From assembly GCA_026874595.1 (NCBI GenBank), contig CM049308.1, positions 93,363,624-93,427,623 of the forward strand: 64,000 bases of DNA, given 5' to 3'. This DNA comes from Sipunculus nudus. Its lineage: Eukaryota > Annelida > Sipuncula > Golfingiida > Sipunculidae. Each line of letters opens with the position of its first letter. The stretch's first letter is position 1. Positions 1 to 12,700 of this stretch are shown piece by piece. The translations under genes and the position numbers were made by a program. The notes beneath the pieces are model-generated. The model had not been told where the DNA came from. It did not search any database and saw nothing but the letters and a program-made list of their open reading frames with translations.

Positions 1-454
1 TATTGTGAATATGGTCTGGAAATTTAATCCTTGAAGTTGAATATCATTTAGGAAACAAGTTTAGTTACTGCATAAGGGACTGAATGAAGAATACCAAGCA
101 ATATAAAGCTATTTTGTTCCTATTTATATTATATTTCAATATCCTGTTAACAAACAACTGTAAATGTACATAATATACATCCAGACATGATACTTTTGAA
201 ATTTCAGTTTTTTTACTAGGTTCAAAGTCACTGACATGTTTGACATATGTTTTTATTGAAGCATAAAAGCATAATTTTGCAAGGCATACTGTAAATGTTG
301 TTCTTTTTCAACAGAATTTTAATGCCTGCACAGTGAGAAAATAAATAATTTATAGGACAAACTATAAAAATATCAGACAATACATGATATATTTTAAATA
401 TATACATGATTCAAGGGATTTTGAAGTGGGAGCCATGCATATACAAATACTTAC

Positions 455-737
455 CTGCTTTTGACTATAACAATTTTCTTGCTGGCATCTAATTTAAATC
501 CCCCTTTGTCCAGCTTGCCTTTGACTGCAAACACATTTCTCTTGCTACACTTGATTGTTTCAGCATCAGGTGTACTCTCCTGTGTAGCTGTGGTCTCCTC
601 TGTTTCAGGACCTGGGGTCTCTGCTTTGGGACTTGAACCCACATGGTTTAGTTTAAATCGTTTCTGTTCCGGGGATGTCTCCTCCCCAGTGTACCCTGAC
701 ATGATTGCTGCATCTCTCTGATTTTCTAGAGCTGCTT
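455..737 (-). CDS. EXO1: EXO1 coding exon 9 (linker region)
   Basis: The acceptor TTTTTATTAG precedes AAGCAGCTC, and the donor is AAAAGCAG|GTAAGT. It enters in phase 1 (G+AA) from exon 8 and leaves in phase 2. The protein is polar and Glu/Thr/Pro-rich ([17 protein letters not shown]), then basic ([19 protein letters not shown]). This fits the poorly conserved, disordered middle of EXO1. The next exon lies left of position 1. Confidence 0.8.
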
Positions 738-3700
738 CTAATAAAAATTGTAATAAAAATATTAGTTATTGCTGAGATATGTATGAGAAACACCAAATTC
801 AAATATGTTGCATTTTGTGTTTCATAGATAAAGAAAAAAAGAAATTCTGAACAAAATAAAATGCATTAGAAATATTCCTCAACATTGCATACATGTTTTA
901 TAAACTTACATGATTTTATTATTAAGATGCATAATAAAACTAGTAATTAGAAACAGCTATACTGAATGTTCTATCCTACCAACATAACCACACTAATGAC
1001 ACTTTTGTGAAGTTAACAGCTTGACAAAGAGAGAACAGAACATGAAACAGATAAATACAACTACTTTGCAAACAAATATATGTTTATGATCAATGGTGAC
1101 TTAACCTTGAGGATATATATGCTCATTAATTACATGATATATAACATTCATCTAAGGGAACAGTTTATATTAAACAGAAATGTGAATGAATACCTAATTT
1201 AATCGAAGAAGTATCAAACGTTTTCCTGTGTGTACCGGTATTCATAAACCACCACCTTCAATGTTTCACTGGGTGCACCAGTATTCATAAACCACCACCT
1301 TCAATGTTTTACTGTGTGTACTGATATTCATAAACCACCACCTTCAATGTTTTACTGTGTGTACTGGTATTCATAAACCACCACCTACAATGTTTTACTG
1401 TGTGTACTGCTATTCATAAACCACCACCTTCAATGTTTTACTGTGTGTACCGGTATTCATAAACCACCACCTTCAATGTTTTACTGTGTGTACCGGTATT
1501 CATAAACCACCACCTTCAATGTTTTACTGTGTGTACTGCTATTCATAAACCACCATCTTCAATGCTTTACTGTGTGTACTGGTATTCATAAACCACCACC
1601 TTCAATGTTTTACTGTGTGTACTGCTATTCATAAACCACCACCTTCAATGTTTTACTGTGTGTACCGGTATTCATAAACCACCACCTACAATGTTTTACT
1701 GTGTGTACTGCTATTCATAAACCACCATCTTCAATGCTTTACTGTGTGTACTGGTATTCATAAACCACCACCTTCAATGTTTTACTGTGTGTACTGCTAT
1801 TCATAAACCACCACCTTCAATGTTTTACTGTGTGTACCGGTATTCATAAACCACCACCTACAATGTTTTACTGTGTGTACCTGTATTCATAAACCACCAA
1901 CTTCAATGTTTTACTGTGTGTACTGGTATTCATAAACCACCACCTTTAATGTTTTACTGTGTGTACCTGTATTCATAAACCACCACCTTCAATGTTTCAC
2001 TGTGTGTACCTGTATTCATAAACCACCACCTTCAATGTTTTAAGGTGTGTACTGGTATTCATAAACAACCGTCTTCAATGATTTACTGTGTGTACCTGTA
2101 TTCATAAACCACCATCAATGCTTTACTGTGTGTACCAGTAATTATAAACCACCACCTTCAATGTTTCACTGTGTGTACCAGTATTCATAAACCACCACCT
2201 TCAATGTTTCACAGTGTGTACCAGTATTTATAAACCACCACCTTCAATGTTTTACTGTGTGTACCAGTATTCATAAACCACCACCTTCCAGGGACAGGTT
2301 TGATAATACCTTTCTCTTCCTGCTCTCTGTTCCTTTTGATTGGACTTGACCTCCTTTTCAAGAATCCTGTGACCTTGACAGTGACTTCTTTGCCCTTGGT
2401 GGACGGTCTCTCGGCTTGTGGCTGAATGTTGACCTTTGACATGGGACGGTAACTGGGGTCCCATATACTTAACAAATGGGGGGCGTGTTTTCCTTTCTTA
2501 CCAGAGATGCTGACAGGTTCTGAAGGCTGTGGGATATCAAAAAGGAAAAGGTAGAAGGTGGTGGCAGATATATATCATAAGGAAATGGTGAAGGTGAAAG
2601 CTGCAATAAACAGACAAAGGTCAAGCTGAGAAAAAAAGGACATACCTGTGTGGTGTACTAGGCTTTCACCAGGACATACCTGTGTGGTGTACTAGACTTT
2701 CACCGGGACATTCCTGTGTGGTGTACTAGACTTTCACCAGGACATACCTGTGCGGGGTACTAGACTTTCACCAGGACATACCTGTGTGGTGTACTAGACT
2801 TTCACTAGGACATACCTGTGTGGTGTACTAGACTTTCACCAGGACATACCTGTGTGGTGTACAAGACTTTCACCAGGACATACCTGTGTGGTGTACTAGA
2901 CTTTCACTAGGACATACCTGTGTGGTGTACTAGACTTTCACCAGGACATACCTGTGTGGTGTACAAGACTTTCACCAGGACATACCTGTGTGGTGTACTA
3001 GACTTTCACCAGGACATACCTGTGTGGTGTACTAGACTTTCACCAGGACATACCTGTGTGGTGTACAAGACTTTCACCAGGACATACCTGTGTGGTGTAC
3101 TAGACTTTCACCAGGACATACCTGTGTGGAGTACTAGACTTTCACCAGGACATACCTGTTTGGTGTACTAGACTTTCACCAGGACATACCTGTTTGGTGT
3201 ACTAGACTTTCACCAGGACATACCTGTGTGGTGTACTAGACTTTCACTAGGACATACCTGTGTGGTGTACTAGACTTTCACCAGGGTATACCTGTGTGGT
3301 GTACTAGACTTTCACCAGGACACACCTGTGTGGTGTACTAGACTTTCACCAGGACATACCTGTGTGGTGTACTAGACTTTCACCAGGACACACCTGTGTG
3401 GGGTACTAGACTTTCACCAGGACATACCTGTGTGGTGTACTAGACTTTCACCGGGACATTCCTGTGTGGTGTACAAGACTTTCACCAGGGTATACCTGTG
3501 TGGGGTACTAGACTTTCACCAGGACATACCTGTGTGGTGTACTAGACTTTCACCGGGACATTCCTGTGTGGTGTACAAGACTTTCACCAGGACATACCTG
3601 TGTGGTGTACTAGACTTTCACCGGGACATTCCTGTGTGGTGTACAAGACTTTCACCAGGGTATACCTGTGTGGTGTACTAGACTTTCACCAGGGCTCTTA

Positions 3701-6700
3701 GCATGAGGAATGTCCTTGTGAGACAGGCAGTAATAACCATGCTGTTTCCAAGTCTAATGCTATGACTCTACTCTGTACTGACTTGTTCCCTAAAGCTCAA
3801 AATGGGGATTTAAAAAGCTGTGTCATTGACTGTGAGCTGAACAACTATCCTGTGATGAATATACCGTACTGCTAATACAACACGAAAATTACTGCCTTAT
3901 TTTATATATCCAACTTTTTTCAGTCAGATATGACATTAAGAGTTAATAAATAGCTATACCTAAATTAAAATTATTAAAAAAATCTTCATAGCAATATTTG
4001 ATACATCTCTGAGACTGAGAGACTGAGGACACTGTAAAACAGTGTGCAAAAGAATCCTCTGAAATGACAGAAAATATACATATACCACTTTTCTAATAAC
4101 AGTGTTGATAAATATACACACACAAAATTCAAAATCATAATAATCCTCAAAGAGCTTCATGGTATTAATGTTTTTTTTACATTAAAATGTTAACATATAA
4201 TTCTGAAACTGTAAGACACGGGTAAACCTTATTGTGAAATGATTGGTTGTTGCTAGAGTAAATTTTTCTCGTTCCATCCATAATGTGTTATCTCCATACA
4301 CTAGTGACAAAAAATATGCAGAAAGTTTACATTACCTTGAATGTATCAGGGTCAAAGTAAGCCATCACCTCATCAGAGTACAGATTGATGTTGCCAAGGG
4401 CTATCTGGTATGCCTTGTCTGGGGGGATAGGTCTTGGCTGGAGTTAAGGTTTCATTCTGGTTTTATTAAGCAAGGAGCTTTACATATTATCTAATACTTA
4501 TAAAAGTAATTTGGTCCATTTTTGTTCCGAATGTTCTCGGAAACTGCATTGTGAATGACATTGTGACATACCTAATTTCAAAGGTCAATGTACCCGCAGT
4601 AACCTCGCTGACATCAGAATAAATAATTTATAATGTACACACCATTTTGAGTGATTTTTGCATGTTTTATGATATGCATGGAGGTTAACAATCAAAACAG
4701 ACCAACCGCCTTTGGCAAAGATAGGATTGTGTGTGGTCACCTCCAGCACAGGATTATATAATATTTTGTATATGAATAACTCCTATTTTCAGTGATGGAC
4801 ATTTGACCCAGGCTCTGCCCCTATGTGTGGTCAGTAAACGTAACAACTGACCCATGGGTCATGACGCTCAGCTGACTGGGAAGAGATTCGCAAAAGGAAA
4901 TATTATCATCTGAATGGTAGTATATACCCATTCAACTGAAGCATCAAACAGATTAACCAACAGGCCAAGATTGTGTCTGCATTTATATATATAACAAAAA
5001 TAGAGACAAAATGCGTAAACTTAAAAAAAATACAGGTGGCTCCACCAGTCTGCAGAAACTAATAAAAACACTTAATGGTCAATATACATGCAAAGAATCA
5101 TGGTGATCTCTGTATTAGTTGTTCAGATACTTCAGCTTTTGTATCAAATTTTCCATTATTCTGAGGGATACTTCGGAGTCCTATAGCTTGAAGGATATGG
5201 GAAAGGTTTCCACAGACACTTTTCATGGGCCTCCTTGCATGACAAGAATGAAGATTCTAGGTCCAGTTGTTACTATTTGTACCCTGTTGACAGATAACCC
5301 CATCTTAAAAGGTCTCAAAATAGAGAAAAAAATTCGTAAAAATTTGAAAAAAATAGAGGTGGGGCACCCAGTCTGCAGAAACTGATGGAACACCTCATGA
5401 TCAATATGTATGCAAAAAATCATGACCATCAGTGTTGTAGTTTGAGATACTGCAGTTCTTGTATCAAATTTTTCATTATTCTGGGGGGTGGGGGGGTATT
5501 TTGGAGCCATACAGCTTAAAGGATATGGGTAACAGAGACCTAATTTCAGGTTTCCATAGAGACTTTTTATGGGTCTCCCTGTGTGTCAAGAATGAAGATT
5601 CTAGGTCCAGTTGTTATGATTTGTGCCCTGTAACAGATGTTCATATCTTTAAAGGTCTCAAAAATAGAAAAAAAATTTGTAAAAAAACCTGAACAAATAA
5701 AGGTGGTGCCACAAGTCTGCAGAAACTGATGAAACACTCCATGATCAATATTCATGCAAACAATTATGGTGATCTCTGAATTAGTTGATCAGATACTTTA
5801 GCTTTTGTATCAAATTTTCCATTATTCTGAGCTGTACTTTGGAGTGCCATAGCTCAAAGGATATGGGTAACAGAGACATAATTTCAGGTTTCCATGGAGA
5901 CTTTTCATAGGTCTCTCACTGTGTCAAGAATGAAGATTCTAGGTCCAATCTTTACAATTTGTGCCCTGTTAACAGATGTTCACATTTTTAAAGGTCTCAA
6001 AAATAGAGAAAACAATTTGTAAAGAATCGAAAAATACAGGTGGTGCCACCAGTCTGCAGAAACTGATGAAACATCTCATGATCAATATGTATGCCAAAAA
6101 TCATGACCATCAGTGATGTAGTTAATGGGATATTGAAGTTTTTGTTTGAAATTTTTTACTATTCTGGGGGGTACTTTGGGGCTCCATAGCTCGAAGGATA
6201 TGGGTAACAGAGACCTAATTTCAGGTTTCCATGGACTTTTCATAGGTCTCTCAGTGTGTAAAGAATGAAGATTCTCGGTCCAGTCTATAGGATTTGTGCC
6301 TTGTTAACAGATGTTCACATTTTTAAAGGTCTCAAAAATAGAGAAAAAAATTCGTAAAAAATTGAAAAATATAGGTGGCGCCACCAGTCTGCAGAAACTG
6401 ATGGAACATCTCATGATTAATATGTATGCCAAAAATCATGACCATCAATGATGTAGTTAATGAGATACTGAAGTTTTTGTATGAAATTTTTTACCATTCT
6501 GGGGGGGTACTTTGGGGCCCTATAGCTCGAAGGATATGGGTAACAGATACCTCATTTCTTGTTTCCAAGGAGATATTTCATGGACCGCTCAGAGTGTCAA
6601 GTTACAAGTTTCTAGGTCCAGCGGTTACGATTTGTGCCAGGTTAACGGACAGACGGACAGACGGACGACGGACAAAGAGTGATCGCTATAGCTCAGATGA

Positions 6701-9700
6701 CTTACAGTCAGCTGAGCTAAAAAACTCTCCCGTTCCACTATTTAGACCTTCATTCAAAATTACTTCTTTTAAGGAGCATCCATGGCGGTAGTCTAAGACT
6801 ACCCCTTCCGAGACAGTTTGAGGGGTGTAAACTAGATTGACTGATTATGAAAAGGGGTGGTTCAACCAAGGAGGATTAATGAAAAACCTAATAATAGGTC
6901 CACATTTCCAGATAAGGGGTCGGGACAGGTGTTTCAGGCCTCAAAATTGGTCTGATGCGATTTAAAAAAGGTTGTGGCTGCTGAAAAAGTGGTACTGACT
7001 CCCTTGACTCCACTTCTGCTACTAACAAGGTATGCATATTTCCGTTACTTCCTTCAGGAATAATTTCCTTGCCTTAAACATACATTAAATTCAACTTTCA
7101 TGTCTTCCTCACATCAACCTATTCTGTATACGTCCAAAAATAGTAACAAGTGTAAGATCATTGAAAATCTGAATGCTCCTGCGTCCCAATTCTGTTGGCA
7201 AATGTAAACATCATCACTGACCAGGTCTTGAAAGAATCAAAGTAAACATACCAGTGCCAAGAGCAGAGCACCACAAAATGAATATAAATAAATATTTATA
7301 CATATCTTATTGAGACATTATCCTACTGAAAATCTATAGTTTCTTTAAACTTTTAGAAAAAAAAAATAAGCCAACATTCCTCATCTCAGTTAATGTATCT
7401 CCCCAACCCTGGTAGAAAGCCTGGTGTACAGGGTTTATCAGCTAGTCTTATATAGAGGAGAACACAGGTAACGTAAAGACTAGCTTACAAGCACACTGTT
7501 CCCAAGGAAAAGGTTCCTTACTTTAAATACACATTAAACTTGGTTTAAATATCTCATAATTCCAAAATCAAAAAGGTAATTACAGGTAAAAGGACTGATA
7601 CGGTAAAACCACATCCCATCTGAACACCTCTTTTACCAGTAATATTCCATGTGATCTGGCTTAGTTTATATAATGTAACTCTCAGCTCTTATTAAAACCA
7701 TTGGGATCTTTGTCAAACCACGAACATGCCTGATTCTGTATCACAGGTGAACTGACATGAATAATTTATATAAACAAAGATTTTACTAATAAACCATACA
7801 TCCATTTAGAAAAACAGCCTTTGTTACAAATATTAACAAGTGACCCATGGGTCATGATGCTCAGCTGACTGGGAAGAGATTAGCAAAAGGAAATTTTATC
7901 ACCAGAATGGTAGTATATACCCATTCAACTGAAGCATCAAACAGATTAACCAACAGGCCAAGATTTAGTCTGTATTTATATATCTCAAAAATTGAGAAAA
8001 ATGTGTAAAATTTTTAAAACTAGAATACGGGTAACCGACAAGTGACTACATGTATCTGCCAAAATCGGATAGTGAGGCATGGATTGAGTGGCAAGGGGAA
8101 ATAGAGTGAGGTATGTTGCATATTAGCATGGATGTCTGCAGCCTAAATGTGTATGTAGGTTGTGCCACATACCACAAATCCAGAAAGCTGTCCAAGTTGT
8201 ATACACCTGCAAAATTTTAGGCAGAAAAGTCAAACCACTACATGTATATGAGCGATTTTTGCCCATGGCAGACAAACAGACAAACACTGTGCAAAAATCT
8301 TTGCAGGTAACCCCTCCAGTTTTGTGTATGATAAAGACCTATGTGAGATCTAAACACATGCACAATTTTGGCCCAATCGGTCAAATGGTTCCTGAGATAT
8401 GAGCTTGGATGTGTCCAGCGTTAACTAGAATGTAGGTGGCGCCACCTGTCATAAAATCAAGAAAGCTGTCCACGATGTATAAACCTGCAAAATTTTAGGC
8501 AGTTATGTCGAACCACTACAGAGAAATGAGTAATTTTAGGCCACAGCAGACTAACAGACAGACGCTGTGCAAACATTGTTACAGGTGGCGCCACCATTTT
8601 TTGTGTATGTTACAGAGCTATCAAAGGGCTACATTTGGATAAATTTTATTTCCTGATCGGTCAAACGGTTCTCGAGATATAAGCTTGGATGTCATCAGCG
8701 TGAACGTGAACGTAGGTGGCGCCAACTGTCATAAAATCAAGAAAGCTATCCTGGATGTATACACATGACGAATTTCAGGTGAATTAGTCAATTCACTGCA
8801 GAGATATGAGTGATTTTAACCCAAGGCAGATGAACAGATGGACACTGTGCAAACATGGTTACAGGTGGCGCCACCATTTTTTGTGTATGTTATAAAGCAA
8901 TCCAAGGGCTACATTTGTATCAATTTTATTTCCTGATCGGTCAAACGGTTCCCGAGATATGAGGGTTTATGAGTGGAAACAGACCCACAAATGGACACTG
9001 GATAGAGAGGAAAGGTCAGAGGTCAATGCAAATTGGTTAGGCACCAGTTCACATGTGACCCGATAATAGGTGTAAGTTTGGGAAAAATCGGTCCATTAGT
9101 CTCCGAGGAGCTCTCTGGAAACGAACACCGCGGCGGCGGAGGAACTCGGTCAAAAACATAGTATCCGCAAAACTTCGTTTTGGCGGATACAAAAATACAG
9201 GTGGCTCCACCAGTCTGCAGAAACTAATAAAAACACTTAATGGTCAATATCCATGCAAAAAATCATGGTGATCTCTGCATTAGTTGTTCAGATACTTCCG
9301 TTTTTGTATCAAATTGTCCATTATTCTGAGGGATACTTCGGAGTCCTATAGCTTGAAGGATATGGGTAACAGAGACCTAATTTCAAGTTTCCACAGGCAC
9401 CTTTCATGGGCCTCCTTGCATGACAAGAATGAAGATTCTAAGTCCAGTTGTTGCGATTTGTACCCTGTTGACAGATAACCACATCTTTAAAGGTCTCCAA
9501 AAAAAGAAAAAAATTCGTAAAAATTTGAAAAAAAACAGAGGTGGCACACCCAGTCTGCAGAAACTGATGGAACAGCTCATGATCAATATGTATGCCGAAA
9601 ATCATGACCATCAGTGTTGTAGTTATTGAAATACTGCAGTTTTTGTATCAAATTTTCCATTATTCTGGGGGGGGGGGGTATTTTGGACCCATACAGCTTA

Positions 9701-12700
9701 AAGAATATGGGTAACAGAGACCTAATTTCAAGTTTCCATGGAGACTTTTCATGGGTCTCCTTGTGTGTCAAGAATAAAGATTCTTGGTCCAGTTTTTATG
9801 ATTTGTGCCCTGTTAACAGATGTTCATATCTTTAAAGGTCTCAAAAATACAGAAAAATTTCGTAAAAAAAAACGAACAAATACAGGTGGTGCCACCAGTC
9901 TGCGGAAACTTATGAAACACTCCATGATCAATATCCATGCAAACAATTATGGTTATCTCTGCATTAGTTGTTCAGATACTTTAGCTTTTGTATCAAATTT
10001 TCCATTATTCTGATCTGTACTTTGGAGTGCCATAGCTCAAAGGATATGGGTAACAGAGACTAAATTTCAGGTTTCCATGGAGACTAATCATGGGTCTCCC
10101 TGTGTGTCAAGAACGAAGATTCTAGGTCCAGTCGTTACGATTTGTACCCAGTTGACAGATAACTACATCCTTAAAGGTCTCAAAAATGGAGAAAACAATT
10201 CGTGAACATTGAAAAATACAGGTGGCGCCACCAGTCTGCACAAACTGATGAAACATCTCATGATCAATATGTATGTCGAAAATCATGACCAACAGTGATG
10301 TAGTTAATGAGATATTGAAGTTTTTGTATGAAATTTTTGACTATTCTAGGGGGTAATTTTGGGCCCCATAGCTGGAAGGATATGGGTAACAGAGACCTAA
10401 TTTCTGGTTTCCATGGAGACTTTTCATAGGTCTCTCAGTGTGTCGAAAATGAAGATTCTAGGTCCAGTCGTTACGATTTGTGCCACGCTAACAGATGACA
10501 GCATCCTCAAAGGTCTCAAAAATAGAGGAAAAAATCGTAAAAAATCAAACAGTACAGGTGGCGCCACCAGTCTGCAGGAACTGATCGAACATCTCATGAT
10601 CAATATATATGCCAAAAATGAAGACCATCAGTGATTTAGTTATTGAGATATTGAAGTTTTTGTATGAAATTTTTTACTATTCTGGGGGGTAATTTGGGGC
10701 CCCATAGCTCAAAGGATATGGGTAACAGAGACCTAATTTCTGGTTTCCAAGGAGATTTTTCATGGACCTCTCAGTGTGTCAAGAATTAAGATTCTAAGTC
10801 CAGTCTTTATGATTTGTGCCTTGTTAACAGATGTTCACATTTTTAAAGGTCTCAAAAATTTTTTTCTCTAAGGTCTCAAAAATAGAGAAAAAAAATCGTA
10901 AAAAATCAAACAGTACAGGTGGCGCCACCAGTCTGCAGGAACTGATCGAACATCTCATGATCAATATATATGCCAAAAATGAAGACCATCAGTGATTTAG
11001 TTATTGAGATATTGAAGTTTTTGTATGAAATTTTTTACTATTCTGGGGGGTAATTTGGGGCCCCATAGCTCAAAGGATATGGGTAACAGAGACCTAATTT
11101 CTGGTTTCCAAGGAGATTTTTCATGGACCTCTCAGTGTGTCAAGAATTAAGATTCTAAGTCCAGTCTTTATGATTTGTGCCTTGTTAACAGATGTTCACA
11201 TTTTTAAAGGTCTCAAAAATTTTTTTCTCTAAGGTCTCAAAAATAGAGAAAAAAATTCGTAAAAAATCGAAAAATACAGGTGGCGCCACCAGTCTGCAGG
11301 AAGTGATGTAACATCTCATGATCAATATGTATGCCAAAAATCATGACCATCAGTCAAGTAGTTAATGAGATATTGAAGTTTTTGTATGAAATTTTTGACT
11401 TTTCTGGGGGGTACTTTGGGGCCACATAGCTCGAAGGATATGGGTAACAGAGACCTTATTTCTGGTTTTCAAGGAGATTTTTTATGGACCTCTCAGAATC
11501 CCAAGTTACAAGGTTCTAGGTCCAGCTGTTACGATTAGTGCCTGGTTAACAGACGGACAGACGGACAGACGGACAAAGAGTGATTGCTATAGCTCAGATG
11601 ACTTTCAGTCAGCTGAGCTAAAAACTTTTGGGCATAGCAGAGAAGTTATCTACTCTCACTTTGGACTGTGATTTTTGTTCTCCTCTCTGGCAAATAATTC
11701 TGTGTTCATCTCATTTCACAGTCAGTCACTAATGTCATTGAGAGAATGCAAGGTAATGACTGCAAGGATGAAGACCTGCTTGGCACTCACATCTTGGTGA
11801 CTGGTGCTTAGAGCAACATCACCAGCCAATCAGTCAAAGAACACAGCTATTTTTTTTCACTGGCGTAATGGAAGAAGGCACTGATAGAAAGATCACATAT
11901 GCACCTGGTATCAGCATTTCTTTGGTTATGGGGATAACATGGGATAGTTTCAGATAAACTGCAAATAAAAATTTAGAATTAAAAAAAAACATAAAAATAA
12001 AACAGCACACCAGCAACAAAATATTATATACTGCCTTTCATACCAGCAACAATATATATCGGTTAGTTCTTTTTTTTTTTTACCAACAGACATGTTGGCA
12101 TGGTTGGTTATCACAATTTTAGGTGGCTATTTGCTGACTAATAATATGCAATCATTGTTTATCTGTAACTCTTTTTGTATCCTGTGTCATATTAATGTAT
12201 TCCAGGCTTCCTTTATTTATGTTCAACTTCACTCCAAATGCAAGTATACAGCATGTCCTCTGACATGAAGGTTACTCCTGTTGTTGGCTACTATCAACTC
12301 CTTAGGTACCAATTAGTTCATAAATTATCAATTAGACCAGTGTGTGCTGACTGCCCAGGCAGTTTAAACACAGGTACCTTGGTTGTGCTTATCAGTTTTT
12401 GCTCATGTGGCTTACCTTACATGTGTCTTACAGTAAGACAAACTTTGGGAAGATAACACTCCCACCATTAACTACCAGTGCCTCTTTTTCTTGCATAGTA
12501 TACTCCACTGGGAGGTACACTAGAATAGGCGCATTATGTGCTACATAAGGCCATTTGCTAAGCCTCATGAAAGCTTAATTCATACACAAATCTGTGTTAA
12601 CTGTTAGAATGTAACCATTGTTGAAAAGAAAGGTAGTAAAGTTATTTTGCTATTTTCAATATCTAAGCTATTTTCAATAATACAAGTTAAGTGAGCATTT

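Noticed and set aside
2920-3681. 83-residue open frames with a [19 protein letters not shown]-like repeat
   Set aside because: They are three-frame readings of the 34-bp minisatellite; 102 bp is simply the least common multiple of 34 and 3.
1230-3696. CRISPR array
   Set aside because: The repeats are directly contiguous minisatellites without unique spacers, in a eukaryotic intron.
11834-12019. Additional EXO1 exon between exons 6 and 7
   Set aside because: It follows an AG, but the protein does not resemble EXO1, and exons 6 and 7 already join with correct phase and spacing.
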